52,662 nucleotides of DNA, from assembly GCA_944380265.1 (NCBI GenBank), contig CALWGY010000008.1, positions 1 to 52,662 on the forward strand, written 5' to 3'. The notes beneath the pieces were generated by a model that was not told the DNA's origin, did not search any database, and saw only the letters and a list, made by a program, of their open reading frames with translations. This document shows, piece by piece, positions 24,608 to 34,592 of this stretch. Each line of letters begins with the position of its first letter. Positions within the stretch are counted from its first letter, which is position 1. Source of the stretch: an uncultured Clostridia bacterium (GTDB lineage Bacteria > Bacillota > Clostridia > Christensenellales > UBA1242). The position numbers and the translations under genes are program-made.

Positions 24608-26383
24608 TTATTTTATTAATTTATCCAAATTTTCAATTGAATTTTTAAGCTCAGAAAAAGCAAGGTCATATGGTTCAGAACTTTCAAGGTTAACACCTGC
24701 ACGTTTTAAAATGTTGGTTGAATAATCGCACCCACCACTTTTTAACATTTTAAAATATTTTTCTCTTTCATCATTTCCACCATTTAAAACTTTTGTTGCC
24801 AAACTTACTGCCGAAATTAAACCCGAAGCATATTTATAAGCATAAAAACTTCTGTAAAAATGTGGAACAATACTCCAATGATATTTTTTTAAGTCATCGT
24901 TTTCAATGCCTGCATTATATTCTGCATTTAATTCATAATATTTTTCATTTAAAATTTCTTTGCTAATTGGCAAATTTTTTGCAACAAGCATGTGTGCATA
25001 CTCTTCAAATTCGCTATATTGCATTTGCCTAAATGTTGTTCCCATAAACAAATTGATGTAGCGATCTAGAAAATACACTTTTTCCTTTTTTGTTTTTGCA
25101 TTATTTAAAAAATATTTTGTTAGTAACACTTCGTTAAATGTGCTTGCAATTTCTGCAAGAAAAATTGTGTAGTCGCTTGTTTCGTAAGGCTGAAATTTGT
25201 TAGACAAATACGAATGCATTGCATGCCCAAGTTCATGAATTAATGTGAAAACATCATCAATGGTTCCAACAAAATTTATTAGCACAACTGGTGTGAAACC
25301 ATAAATTCCAGTTTCATATCCTCCGCCAATTTTATCTTTTGTTGGATACACATCAATCCAACGCTCGGTAAATGCACTTTTAACCACATTAACATAATCT
25401 TCTCCAAGTGGTTTTAATGCCTCCAAAACAATTTGTTTTGCTTCTTCAAAAGTGTACTTTTTGTCAAAATCATCACACAAACTGACAGTTGCATCATAGT
25501 ATTGTAACTTATCTAGCTTTAATGCTCTCTTTCTAATTTCGTAATATTTTGTGCATAATGGAATGTTTTTTCTAACTTCTTCCTTTAATTTTGAATAAAG
25601 TTTTTGTGGAATGTTGCTTCCATAAAGTGCAGATTCTAGTGCGTTTTTAAACTTTCTGGCAGTGCTAAAAAAGTAGTCTGCTTTTAAGTTTGATAAATAG
25701 TTAACATAAATTGTGTTGTTAAATTCTTTATATTTTCCATAATAGTTTTTGTATGCACTTTCACGCAAAGTTCTGTCCGAACTTTTTTGCAGCATTGAAT
25801 ATGTTGCTTGTGTTAACTCGTTGTGTTTTTTATCACTTGAAATTGCATCTTCAAACTTAAAATCAACATCACATAACGAATCAAAAATGTCGCCTGTGTC
25901 GCCTGCAAAATTAAGCATACCGCTAAGCAACTTTTCTTCCTTTTCGCTAAGCACATGTTTTTTATCTTTAATTAAATCTTTAATCCAAAATTTGTCATTT
26001 TTAAAATCTGCGTCGTACAAAAGTTCTTTTAAGTAACTTTCATCATAACTTAAAAGTTCTGGTTCAACAAAACTTGTTTCTGTTGAAATTTGTGTTATAA
26101 CTTGCCCAAGTTGATTTTGCATAACATTGTAAACTTTGCTGCTTAGTTCTGTGTTTAAATTGTTTGAAGAATACATGCTAAGTTTTTCAACTAGCATACT
26201 GCAACTTTTGCTTAAATTTAAATACTCTTTTAAAACTTGTTTGTTGTTAAGTTTACCCTTAAATTTTAAAAACTTGTTGTTATATTTTTTTAGTTTTTCA
26301 AAATCAGCAAACCATTTTTCATCTGAGGAATAAAACTTGGATAAGTCCCAAGTATATTTTGTTTCAACATCTTTTCTTTCCAT
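24608..26383 (-). CDS. pepF: Oligoendopeptidase F (M3B metallopeptidase)
   Basis: 591 residues from MERKDVETKYTWDL, the ATG preferred over an upstream GTG. The zinc-binding motif HELGHAMHSYLSN (HExxH; the third ligand Glu lies downstream in FLAEIASTFNE) and a YAYKYASGLI C-terminal signature identify PepF/M3B. It is a cytoplasmic peptidase cutting oligopeptides of about 7-17 residues. Its ribosome site overlaps the TAG stop of the upstream DUF6320 gene, so the two are translationally linked; tmk follows after 18 nt. Confidence 0.94.
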   Translation of the reverse strand: MERKDVETKYTWDLSKFYSSDEKWFADFEKLKKYNNKFLKFKGKLNNKQVLKEYLNLSKSCSMLVEKLSMYSSNNLNTELSSKVYNVMQNQLGQVITQISTETSFVEPELLSYDESYLKELLYDADFKNDKFWIKDLIKDKKHVLSEKEEKLLSGMLNFAGDTGDIFDSLCDVDFKFEDAISSDKKHNELTQATYSMLQKSSDRTLRESAYKNYYGKYKEFNNTIYVNYLSNLKADYFFSTARKFKNALESALYGSNIPQKLYSKLKEEVRKNIPLCTKYYEIRKRALKLDKLQYYDATVSLCDDFDKKYTFEEAKQIVLEALKPLGEDYVNVVKSAFTERWIDVYPTKDKIGGGYETGIYGFTPVVLINFVGTIDDVFTLIHELGHAMHSYLSNKFQPYETSDYTIFLAEIASTFNEVLLTKYFLNNAKTKKEKVYFLDRYINLFMGTTFRQMQYSEFEEYAHMLVAKNLPISKEILNEKYYELNAEYNAGIENDDLKKYHWSIVPHFYRSFYAYKYASGLISAVSLATKVLNGGNDEREKYFKMLKSGGCDYSTNILKRAGVNLESSEPYDLAFSELKNSIENLDKLIK

Positions 26384-26389
26384 ACACAC

Positions 26390-27064
26390 CTACACATGAA
26401 ATTTTTTACTAAACTCTGTTTTTAAAACATTGCCACTAAACAATAGCATTCCCAAAATTGCCACCGAACCCAAAATTATGGTTATTATGTTAAGCAAATT
26501 AAAAGTGGCAACATTAAAAATTAACAAGCAAGCAGAAATTATTGTTAAAATTATTGTCATAATGAAAAATGCTAAAACACCCCTGTGATATTTTAATGCT
26601 TGCGACAAAATGAACAACACCAAAATTACTGCCATTGAAATAGAAGGTATAACATAATCCACCATCCATTTTGCACCATCAGAAATCCATTCACATGTAA
26701 ACAAAAGCCCAACAATAACACCAATTTGCAAAAACAATTTTTCAAAAATGCTGCGTTCACTTAAAATTGTGTGATATATTAACACCCAACAATAAATTAT
26801 TCCAATGGTAACAACCAAACTCCAAAGCGGAAAAATTTGAGTCATCAAATTTGTAACCACACAAACGGTTATGGCAATAATTGAAATAAACAAGAAAATT
26901 TTATATAGCACGCTTTTATTTTTTTTGTTATTTTCTGCCACGCGTGGTTTAAAAATATCGGTGCTTTTTTTGCTGTTTTCAATTTCATTAAGTTCCAAAA
27001 AACAAAGTGGACAGTTTGTGTTTTCGGTGTTAACTTCAACACCGCAATGTTCACATTTTTTCAT
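26390..27064 (-). CDS. DUF6320-type zinc-ribbon membrane protein
   Basis: 224 residues from MKKCEHCGVEVN; GGGAG precedes this ATG. N-terminal zinc ribbon with CEHCG and CPLC, a linker of about 40 residues and then six membrane helices (about 60-215). In Clostridia such DUF6320 proteins are encoded beside alcohol-acetyltransferase-like proteins, as here: the previous gene ends 2 nt upstream. That conserved pairing suggests a shared membrane-linked acylation job, but no substrate is known. Confidence 0.75.
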   Translation of the reverse strand: MKKCEHCGVEVNTENTNCPLCFLELNEIENSKKSTDIFKPRVAENNKKNKSVLYKIFLFISIIAITVCVVTNLMTQIFPLWSLVVTIGIIYCWVLIYHTILSERSIFEKLFLQIGVIVGLLFTCEWISDGAKWMVDYVIPSISMAVILVLFILSQALKYHRGVLAFFIMTIILTIISACLLIFNVATFNLLNIITIILGSVAILGMLLFSGNVLKTEFSKKFHV

Positions 27065-27065
27065 T

Positions 27066-28337
27066 TTATTTCTCCCAATAGTTGCTAATAATTTCAACTT
27101 TTAAACCTGCATCAACCAAAAACTTGAAAAACTTTTGTTCAAGCCCTGTTTCAATAATGCTTCTGGAAAAACTCATGTTAATTTTGTCTTTATAACTGCA
27201 AATTCCAAAATTTTTAACAATGTTGTAACTTGCACCCAAATCAAAAAACACATTTTCAATGTATGGTTGCATGCTTTTTGGAAAATTAACAACACCCAAA
27301 TTGCTAACACTTGTTGTTTGAATGCTGTCGCCCAAAAGGTTGTAACCAATTCGCATTGCAATGTTTTTAAAAATTAATGGAGTAATTCTTAAAAACACAT
27401 TTTTTTCCATTTTAACATTTGCATTAATTATGCAACTTAAATATTCTTTTGTAACTTTTTCTTTCATTTGTTTGTCGTAATCGGCAACAATTTCTTCAAA
27501 AGTTAAATTTGGCTTAAAATATGTTTCAAGCCTTACAAATCCTGCAAAATTTCGCATTGTTTCATCTTGAAAAATTTTTCTCATGTTAACAGGAACAAGC
27601 AATTTTACTGGTTTTTTGAAAGTTTTTTCTGGCTTATATGTGTCAAGATAAAGTGCATATGTAAACAGTGCACACAAATAGGTTGTTATGGTTACATTAA
27701 ATTTTTTTGCAATCTTTTTAAGTTCCGTAACACTTGTTGTTCCAACAATAACACCAACTCCGCCATAATCAAAATGAGTGCCTTCAATGTGATATGCTTT
27801 TTCTTCTTTTGGCGACTTAGAGTTTTCTTTGTTGTAATACTTTTGAAAATTATCGTTAACTTCATCATTAACACTTGGCGCATCTGGCAAAAAAATTAAA
27901 CCTTCGCTTTCAACTTTTTTACCAGTTAGTTTTAAATATTGATACACAATGCTTTTTAAAAACTCCATTGCACCTGTTCCGTCGGTTAAACTGTGGAACA
28001 TTGTTAAACTGATTTTGTTTTTGTAATATGCCAAATCAAACAAATATCCATTTTTACGTTTTAGCATGTAATAATCAAAAATGTCTGGATTTTGTTCTTC
28101 AACAACATATGGGTTTTGATTTTCTTCCAAATAATACCAAAAAATTCCACGTTTCAATCTAACTTTGTAACTTGGAAAACGTGGCAAAACCAAATCGATG
28201 GTTTCTTGCAAAATGTCTTTATTAATATCTTCAACAAGTGTAACGCTAACGCAAAATAGGTTTGGTCTGTTTTTGTTTGATGTGCATGGAAAAATTTTTG
28301 CTGCGTTATCTAGTAAATACCAATTTTTCTTTTTCAC
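27066..28337 (-). CDS. Condensation/alcohol-acetyltransferase-like acyltransferase
   Basis: 423 residues starting at a GTG (context AGAGAGATAACA before it). Chloramphenicol-acetyltransferase/condensation fold: the catalytic HxxxDG motif is FHSLTDGTG (His near residue 114), and VPVNMRKIF and NLGVVNFP match later conserved positions. Family members transfer acyl groups from CoA or carrier proteins to alcohols or amines; the acceptor here is unknown. First gene of the operon acyltransferase-DUF6320-pepF-tmk. A palindrome at 28454-28472 in its upstream region may be an operator. Confidence 0.78.
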   Translation of the reverse strand: MKKKNWYLLDNAAKIFPCTSNKNRPNLFCVSVTLVEDINKDILQETIDLVLPRFPSYKVRLKRGIFWYYLEENQNPYVVEEQNPDIFDYYMLKRKNGYLFDLAYYKNKISLTMFHSLTDGTGAMEFLKSIVYQYLKLTGKKVESEGLIFLPDAPSVNDEVNDNFQKYYNKENSKSPKEEKAYHIEGTHFDYGGVGVIVGTTSVTELKKIAKKFNVTITTYLCALFTYALYLDTYKPEKTFKKPVKLLVPVNMRKIFQDETMRNFAGFVRLETYFKPNLTFEEIVADYDKQMKEKVTKEYLSCIINANVKMEKNVFLRITPLIFKNIAMRIGYNLLGDSIQTTSVSNLGVVNFPKSMQPYIENVFFDLGASYNIVKNFGICSYKDKINMSFSRSIIETGLEQKFFKFLVDAGLKVEIISNYWEK

Positions 28338-28453
28338 TGTTATCTCTCTATGATTAATATTAAATATCGCTTCTTTAATTTTAGCATTTTTTTTTAATTT
28401 GATTAACTAAAAAACCCATATATGTTTTATTATTGTGACAATATTTAATAATA

Positions 28454-28472
28454 TTTGTAATATTATTACAAA
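28454..28472. promoter_or_regulatory. Perfect palindrome, putative operator
   Basis: TTTGTAAT-ATT-ATTACAAA, 8-bp arms; ATTGT-G-ACAAT lies about 15 bp to the left. It resembles Fur-family (Zur/PerR-like) boxes, but the arm spacing differs. Located about 120 bp upstream of the acyltransferase operon. Confidence 0.4.
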
Positions 28473-28550
28473 ACAGTGCCATGTTTTGATTTGTTTTTGC
28501 ATTACAAAAAAATTATTAATTAACTTTTATAAAATTTAAAACAAATAAAA

Positions 28551-28572
28551 AAACAACCAAAATTGGTTGTTT
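28551..28572 (-). terminator. Terminator of the guanylate kinase-ParB gene
   Basis: AAACAACCA / TGGTTGTTT stem overlapping the stop codon, T-run on the minus strand. Confidence 0.75.
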
Positions 28573-29401
28573 AAATTTTGTATGCTTTAACAATTTTTTG
28601 CCATTCTTCCAAATTTGTTTTTGTGTTTTTTGGAATTTCATCAACAAATTGCTTAACAACATTTTTGCCCGTTTTTAAACTTGCTAAATAACGATGAATG
28701 CCACTTATAATGTAAACTTCCCCTTTAAAAAGTGCCACCTTAATTGGTTTTAAAAGTTTACCATTTTCAAGTTTGCTTGCAAGTTTGTCAATTTTTTTAG
28801 CACTTAAATTTGTGTATTCTTTGGTTGGCAACAACATTTTTTTGTTAAGTCCAATTTCGGATATTGCAAAAAGTTTGTCAAGTGAATTTAAGTAAACATC
28901 GTTTTTAATGCAATAGTTATAATATGGAATTTGTGATTGCTCTTTTTTGTAAAGTTTAAGTCTGTTTTTAATACGTTCTGGTTTTTCGCCACGATTAATT
29001 AAACGTTGTTTTAACACTCTTTTTCTTTCGGTTAAAAACACCGCAACAATTTCTAGGTTGTCACCCAACTTTTCAACAATGTTTTTATATCCCATAACAG
29101 AAATATCTTTTAAAACAACTTTTGCTTCATCTAAACCATCAAAAAACAAATTTTTGCTGGTTCCATAATAATTATCATTAAACAGGTCATACTCAAAAAT
29201 TTCGCCTGTTTTTAATTTATTTTCAAATTCGGCAACGCTGATGTATTGATATTGGTTTTTAGCATCTCCTTCTCGTCTTTCACGTGTGGTGTATGAAGAA
29301 ATAAATTTAAAATTATCATTGCCAAGCAATCCCTGAATTAATGTGTTTTTTCCTGCACCACCAGTTCCAGAAATTAACATAACCAAGCCATCTTTTTTCA
29401 T
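28571..29401 (-). CDS. Guanylate-kinase domain fused to a ParB/Srx-like domain
   Basis: 276 residues from MKKDGLVMLISGTGG. The start is fixed by GGAGGGG and by a promoter only 40 nt upstream. Residues 5-185 are a full guanylate kinase: P-loop SGTGGAGKNT (11-20), GMP-binding SYTTRERREGD (36-46) and YGTS (79-82), Arg-rich lid (RLINRGEKPERIKNRL), KND end. Residues 186-252 look like a ParB N-terminal/sulfiredoxin-like domain: VxPTKEYTNLS, LLKPIKVALFKGEVYIISG and GIHRYLA (234-240), the GxHR-type nucleotide-binding box. Standard Gmk is about 205 residues without this tail. It could be a GMP kinase with an added regulatory or second kinase domain (inference). Confidence 0.8.
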   Translation of the reverse strand: MKKDGLVMLISGTGGAGKNTLIQGLLGNDNFKFISSYTTRERREGDAKNQYQYISVAEFENKLKTGEIFEYDLFNDNYYGTSKNLFFDGLDEAKVVLKDISVMGYKNIVEKLGDNLEIVAVFLTERKRVLKQRLINRGEKPERIKNRLKLYKKEQSQIPYYNYCIKNDVYLNSLDKLFAISEIGLNKKMLLPTKEYTNLSAKKIDKLASKLENGKLLKPIKVALFKGEVYIISGIHRYLASLKTGKNVVKQFVDEIPKNTKTNLEEWQKIVKAYKI

Positions 29402-29442
29402 TGCCCCTCCAAAATTCCAATTTTGCATAATGCTACTTAAAT

Positions 29443-29471
29443 AGTATACAAACATTTCATGTTTTTTACAA
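29443..29471 (-). promoter_or_regulatory. Promoter of the guanylate kinase-ParB gene
   Basis: Minus strand TTGTAA (29471-29466), 17-nt spacer, TATACT (29448-29443). The start site would lie inside the longer reading frame from 29503, supporting the start at 29401. Confidence 0.7.
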
Positions 29472-29505
29472 CAAAATTTAGTTCTTTGTTTAAATTTAAC
29501 CATTT

Positions 29506-30333
29506 TTAGGCAACTGAATTGTTAATTCTGTTTTCTTTCCACTTTTTATATTCCAAATTAAAATTGGTTTCAAACTTTTTCAAATTTTCTTTAACATATG
29601 CGGTGTAATCATCGGCAAATTTGCTTTGTGTTTTGTTGTTAATTTTTTGTTTGTGGTTGTTAATTTTTGCTCTGTTAAAATTGGTAAGTTTAACTTTGTT
29701 GGTTAGCTCCTCTTCGGTGTAACTGTTAACTTCTGGTTGCAAACTTGAAAATGCAGTGTTAATTTTGTTTAACATTTCCTTTTCAGTTAATTTTTTTGCC
29801 TCATCCATTGTTATGTCTGGATACAAATTGCAAACCGATTCCATTAAAGCAAATTTGCATAAGCACACGCCATATTTTTTTGCTTGTTTTAATTCTTCCA
29901 AGTCGTTTGCTTGTTCAACAATTACAGCTTTAATTTCGTTTTGATGCAAATATTTGTTAATTTCGGTGTAAACCTTAACTTCCAAACTTTGTGTTAAACC
30001 ACAAGCAACTGTTAGTTTTATGGCATTATCGTCACTTTCAACATCAATATAGTTTGAAAGTGTACAAAGGTCAACAAACTTTTTAACACCTTCTTCCACT
30101 TTAAGCCCAACAAATTCTTCGTTAATAATTAGTTCCTTTGCTTCCTTATTAAGTGGAAAAATTGAAACTATGTTGTGGTGTCTGTCGGTTAACATTTCAA
30201 TTTTTGGATTAATTTCAATTTTAACATAATCATATTCGCCATTTTTAACACCACTAAACCCTAGCCCAACACCTAGTGCAATCAAAATAATAACAACCAA
30301 AATTATGGTTACAATTTGCCAAACCTTACTCAT
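29506..30333 (-). CDS. RsgI-like membrane-anchored protein without the anti-sigma domain
   Basis: 275 residues. An N-terminal membrane helix (about 5-28) is followed by an extracellular region. YVKIEINPKIEMLTDRHHNI and IFPLNKEAKELI (about 36-68) match the RsgI middle domain, where Bacillus and Clostridium RsgI show a V-x-I/L-D-I/V-NPS-like motif and a N/D-x-D/E-A-like segment. The usual cytoplasmic N-terminal sigma-I-binding domain is missing and no sigma-I gene is adjacent. The C-terminal 80 residues are Lys/Asn-rich and helical. It may be an autonomous sensor or surface protein. Ribosome site AGGAG, 5 nt before the ATG. Confidence 0.65.
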   Translation of the reverse strand: MSKVWQIVTIILVVIILIALGVGLGFSGVKNGEYDYVKIEINPKIEMLTDRHHNIVSIFPLNKEAKELIINEEFVGLKVEEGVKKFVDLCTLSNYIDVESDDNAIKLTVACGLTQSLEVKVYTEINKYLHQNEIKAVIVEQANDLEELKQAKKYGVCLCKFALMESVCNLYPDITMDEAKKLTEKEMLNKINTAFSSLQPEVNSYTEEELTNKVKLTNFNRAKINNHKQKINNKTQSKFADDYTAYVKENLKKFETNFNLEYKKWKENRINNSVA

Positions 30334-30358
30334 AAAAACTCCTAATCATTTTTTAGTA

Positions 30359-30454
30359 GTTTGGCAAAATTTACTAAATTTATGTAACGCCAAACAAATT
30401 AATTTTTAAGGTTTTAACAACACAATAATTAACATTTAACAACACAATAATTAA
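30359..30454. repeat. Tandem 20-bp repeat and nearby inverted repeat
   Basis: TTTAACAACACAATAATTAA occurs exactly twice (30413-30432 and 30435-30454, period 22). To its left GTTTGGC...GCCAAAC forms a 7-bp inverted repeat (30359-30394). All lie upstream of the RsgI-like gene and may be protein-binding sites. Confidence 0.6.
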
Positions 30455-30461
30455 GATAAAA

Positions 30462-30493
30462 AAAGCAATATTTGATTAGTCAAATATCGCTTT
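30462..30493 (-). terminator. Terminator of the leucine-rich-repeat gene
   Basis: AAAGCAATATTTGA / TCAAATATCGCTTT stem (one mismatch), T-run on the minus strand. Confidence 0.75.
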
Positions 30494-30520
30494 AATTTTT
30501 ATTATTTAAACTTTTATTTG

Positions 30521-32065
30521 TTAACGTTTAATAACATATTTAATTATTAGTGGCAAAGCAACAAAGAATAGTAGAACCACCACAACAACAATTAAAACTA
30601 GCATTGCAACATCTGGAATGTATGGGTTTAAGGATTGTTGAACAAATTTTGTTACTGCATTGCTTTCATAATAATTTGTTCCATTAATATCCCCCATAAC
30701 GCATTTAAACGATACGCTATATTGTCCGCCATATTTTAGTTCAACTTCGCTTCCTTTGTGCCAAACTTGATTGCCGTTTGCATCTTTTTCAGTTGAAACA
30801 GAATAATACATTTCACCATCGCCATTTAGGTTTGTTGCAACCAACTTGCCTGTTCCGTTAATTTTGCCGTAACTATCATATTCTTTGCCTTTTATAACAA
30901 ATTTAACTTGTGGTGTGGAAGGAATAACTTTAAAGCCTTCATGATTTTTAAAACCACATTTAACTGGGTCTAAATAATCATACATGTTTTCATTTGAAAC
31001 ACTGTCGTAAAATTCTAGTTTATATTCTCCAACTGGCAAACTGTGCATTGAAATTTTGTTTTCTTGCTCAGCGTTATTAATTGTTAAAACAAGGTCGTTT
31101 GTAAGCCTGTTAAAAATTTTTACTTGCATGTTTGGATAAACTGTGCTTTTGTAATATTTTAGTCCAGCACTTTTTTCCACACTTGGCGTTATTTTGTTTG
31201 CTTCATCATCATTAACTTTATAGTTTAGTCCATATCCTTGAAGTCCAAGTTCTATTGTTATTTTTCCGCCATCTTGTTGTGACTGGTTAAAAAGTTCATC
31301 GGCATCTAAAATGTTGTTATTAAAAAGTTCAACATACAAATTTGTGTTGTAAATAATTTTTGGAAGTGTGATGTCGTTTATGCTTTCAAATTTGTTAAAA
31401 CTTAAATAAACTTCGCATGTGTTAAGCCCGCTAAGGTCAATTTTTGAAATGTAATTTTTGTTTAAATTAAGTTTTTTTAGATTTAACAAACTTGTTGGAA
31501 TTGTTAGTTCTGTTAAGTTGTTATCATACAAAATTAATTCTTCCAAACTTGTTAAATTTCTTAAATCGTTAACATCAATTTCTTTAATTTGGTTTCTGCC
31601 AACATTTAAAACTTTTAGGTTTTCCAAATTCAAGTCGCCAATGCCACTCAAACTTTTAATTAGAGCATTAGAGTTGCTTAAATCCAAAACCGTGAAATCT
31701 TTAAACATTTCGGTGTATAGTTGCGTTGCTTTTTCTTCTCCATTCAACTGATAATAGTTGTTATATGCAACAAGCAAATATTGATATAAATATCCATCGT
31801 TTATGCCATATTCATCGTTTGTAACAGGAACACCCAAGTTTTGTGGTGGAATTGGTTTTTCTGACGAATCGCCTTCTGTTTCTGTTTGCTCGTTTTCAGT
31901 TTGACCATTGTTTGTGGTTTCACTTAAAACTTCTAAATTATTTGATGCACTAGTTTGTGGATATGATGCATAAGTTGCATTAATTCCGCCACTAAAAACA
32001 AGTGCAAACAAAATTAAACAAATAATTGCCACACAAAGTTTGAAGTTAACTTTTGTTTTTCTCAT
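30521..32065 (-). CDS. Leucine-rich-repeat cell-surface protein with C-terminal membrane anchor
   Basis: 514 residues from MRKTKVNFKLCV, with TAGGAG upstream. Signal peptide (about 1-34, hydrophobic core then ATYAS), an acidic Thr/Glu-rich linker (about 40-75), then several leucine-rich repeats (about 110-260, e.g. LENLKVLNVGRNQIKEID and LEELILYDNNLTELT). About 200 residues of beta-rich region follow, then a C-terminal membrane helix (VAMLVLIVVVVVLLFFVALP) with basic end. There is no LPxTG motif. It is likely displayed on the surface for adhesion or ligand binding (inference from architecture). Confidence 0.82.
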   Translation of the reverse strand: MRKTKVNFKLCVAIICLILFALVFSGGINATYASYPQTSASNNLEVLSETTNNGQTENEQTETEGDSSEKPIPPQNLGVPVTNDEYGINDGYLYQYLLVAYNNYYQLNGEEKATQLYTEMFKDFTVLDLSNSNALIKSLSGIGDLNLENLKVLNVGRNQIKEIDVNDLRNLTSLEELILYDNNLTELTIPTSLLNLKKLNLNKNYISKIDLSGLNTCEVYLSFNKFESINDITLPKIIYNTNLYVELFNNNILDADELFNQSQQDGGKITIELGLQGYGLNYKVNDDEANKITPSVEKSAGLKYYKSTVYPNMQVKIFNRLTNDLVLTINNAEQENKISMHSLPVGEYKLEFYDSVSNENMYDYLDPVKCGFKNHEGFKVIPSTPQVKFVIKGKEYDSYGKINGTGKLVATNLNGDGEMYYSVSTEKDANGNQVWHKGSEVELKYGGQYSVSFKCVMGDINGTNYYESNAVTKFVQQSLNPYIPDVAMLVLIVVVVVLLFFVALPLIIKYVIKR

Positions 32066-32205
32066 GTTTTCTCCTATAAAGTTTAATAAGTTACACATTT
32101 AGTTTAGCATATTTAAAATTTATTTTATATTTATTTTACATAATTTTAGTAATTTTATTTTTAAGTGCATAATTTTTTTGTTAATTTTGTTTTTAGTGTT
32201 TGTTT

Positions 32206-32233
32206 TTGTTAAACAAAAAAAGGTAATTATGAT
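32206..32233 (+). promoter_or_regulatory. Promoter of eno
   Basis: TTGTTA (32206-32211), 16-nt spacer, TATGAT (32228-32233); the start codon follows AAGAGGTG. Confidence 0.55.
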
Positions 32234-32266
32234 AAAATTATTTTGGTAAAAAAATTTAAGAGGTGA

Positions 32267-33583
<1,317 letters not shown>

Positions 33584-33600
33584 AGTTTTCAAGCATAAAC

Positions 33601-33633
33601 AAAAAAATGAACTGATTTTCAGTTCATTTTTTT
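33601..33633. terminator. Bidirectional terminator
   Basis: AAAAAAATGAACTG / CAGTTCATTTTTTT stem between eno (+) and recR (-). Confidence 0.85.
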
Positions 33634-33638
33634 GTTTA

Positions 33639-34232
33639 TTACATTTCTTTTCTATCAGTAATTGCTTTGCTTATTGTTACTTCATCGGCATATTGAAGTG
33701 CACTACCCATGCTTATGCCTTGTGCAATTCTTGTAACCTTGATGTTTAATGGTTTTAAAATTTGAGCAATATAACTTGCCGTAACTTCCCCTTCAACATC
33801 TGGGTTTGTTGCCACAATAACTTCCTTAACTTGTCCACCACTAACACGACTAACAAGTTCTTTAATTCTAATATCGTTTGGACCTTTGCCTTCTAGCGGA
33901 TTAATTGTTCCGTGCAAAACATGATAAACTCCATTAAAATTGCGTGCCTTTTCAATTGCCAAAACATCTTTTGGCTCTTTAACCACACAAATAATATCAC
34001 TTTTTCTGGTTCTGCAAATTTCACATTCATCAGAATCTGTAAAATTGCCACAAATTTTGCAAAATTTAATTTTTTCTTTAACTTCTTTTAAACTGTCTGC
34101 AAAAAAGTTAACTTCATCATTAGATAATGAAATTACTGAATAAGCATAACGTTCGGCAGTTTTTCTGCCCACTCCTGGAAGATATGTGAAAGCATTAATC
34201 AATTTTTCCAAACTTTCAATGCTATCTTTCAT
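33639..34232 (-). CDS. recR: Recombination mediator RecR
   Basis: 197 residues from MKDSIESLEKLI, the family-typical start; a longer frame would begin inside ybaB. HhH motif YLPGVGRKTAERYAY, four-Cys zinc finger (CKICGNF...CEICR), Toprim domain with ICVVKEPKDVLAIE and the C-terminal Walker-like region. With RecF/RecO it loads RecA at gaps. Last gene of the operon mrnC-rlmB-sigH-dnaX-ybaB-recR; 1 nt separates it from ybaB. Confidence 0.94.
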   Translation of the reverse strand: MKDSIESLEKLINAFTYLPGVGRKTAERYAYSVISLSNDEVNFFADSLKEVKEKIKFCKICGNFTDSDECEICRTRKSDIICVVKEPKDVLAIEKARNFNGVYHVLHGTINPLEGKGPNDIRIKELVSRVSGGQVKEVIVATNPDVEGEVTASYIAQILKPLNIKVTRIAQGISMGSALQYADEVTISKAITDRKEM

Positions 34233-34233
34233 T

Positions 34234-34566
34234 TTACATACCGCCAAGCAAATTTGGTTTTAATTCTTTTTCAAGTTCGTCTGCTTTGTTAATTGCTTCA
34301 TTAACGCAAGCCAAAATCATGTCTTCAAGCATTTCAACATCATCTGGGTCAACTGCTTCTGGTTTAATTTTTATTGCAGTAATTTTTTTGCTACCAGTTA
34401 TTTCGCAAGTAACCATTCCGCCACCGCTTGATGCACTTAAAACTGTGCTTTCAAGTTTTTCTTCGGCTTCCTTTTGTTTTTTAATCATTTCTTCTTGCAT
34501 TTTTTGTGCTTGACGCATTAGGTTTTGCATATTTCCGCCACCCATTCCACCAAATCCTTTATACAT
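34234..34566 (-). CDS. YbaB/EbfC nucleoid-associated protein
   Basis: 110 residues. N-terminal Gly/Met/Gln-rich start, then the MRQAQKMQEEMIKKQKEAEE helix and the central ESTVLSASSGGGMVTCEITG strand region typical of YbaB/EbfC dimers. It binds DNA non-specifically and is regularly found between dnaX and recR, as here. Confidence 0.93.
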   Translation of the reverse strand: MYKGFGGMGGGNMQNLMRQAQKMQEEMIKKQKEAEEKLESTVLSASSGGGMVTCEITGSKKITAIKIKPEAVDPDDVEMLEDMILACVNEAINKADELEKELKPNLLGGM

Positions 34567-34592
34567 AATTTATCTCCTAAAATTTTATTTTT

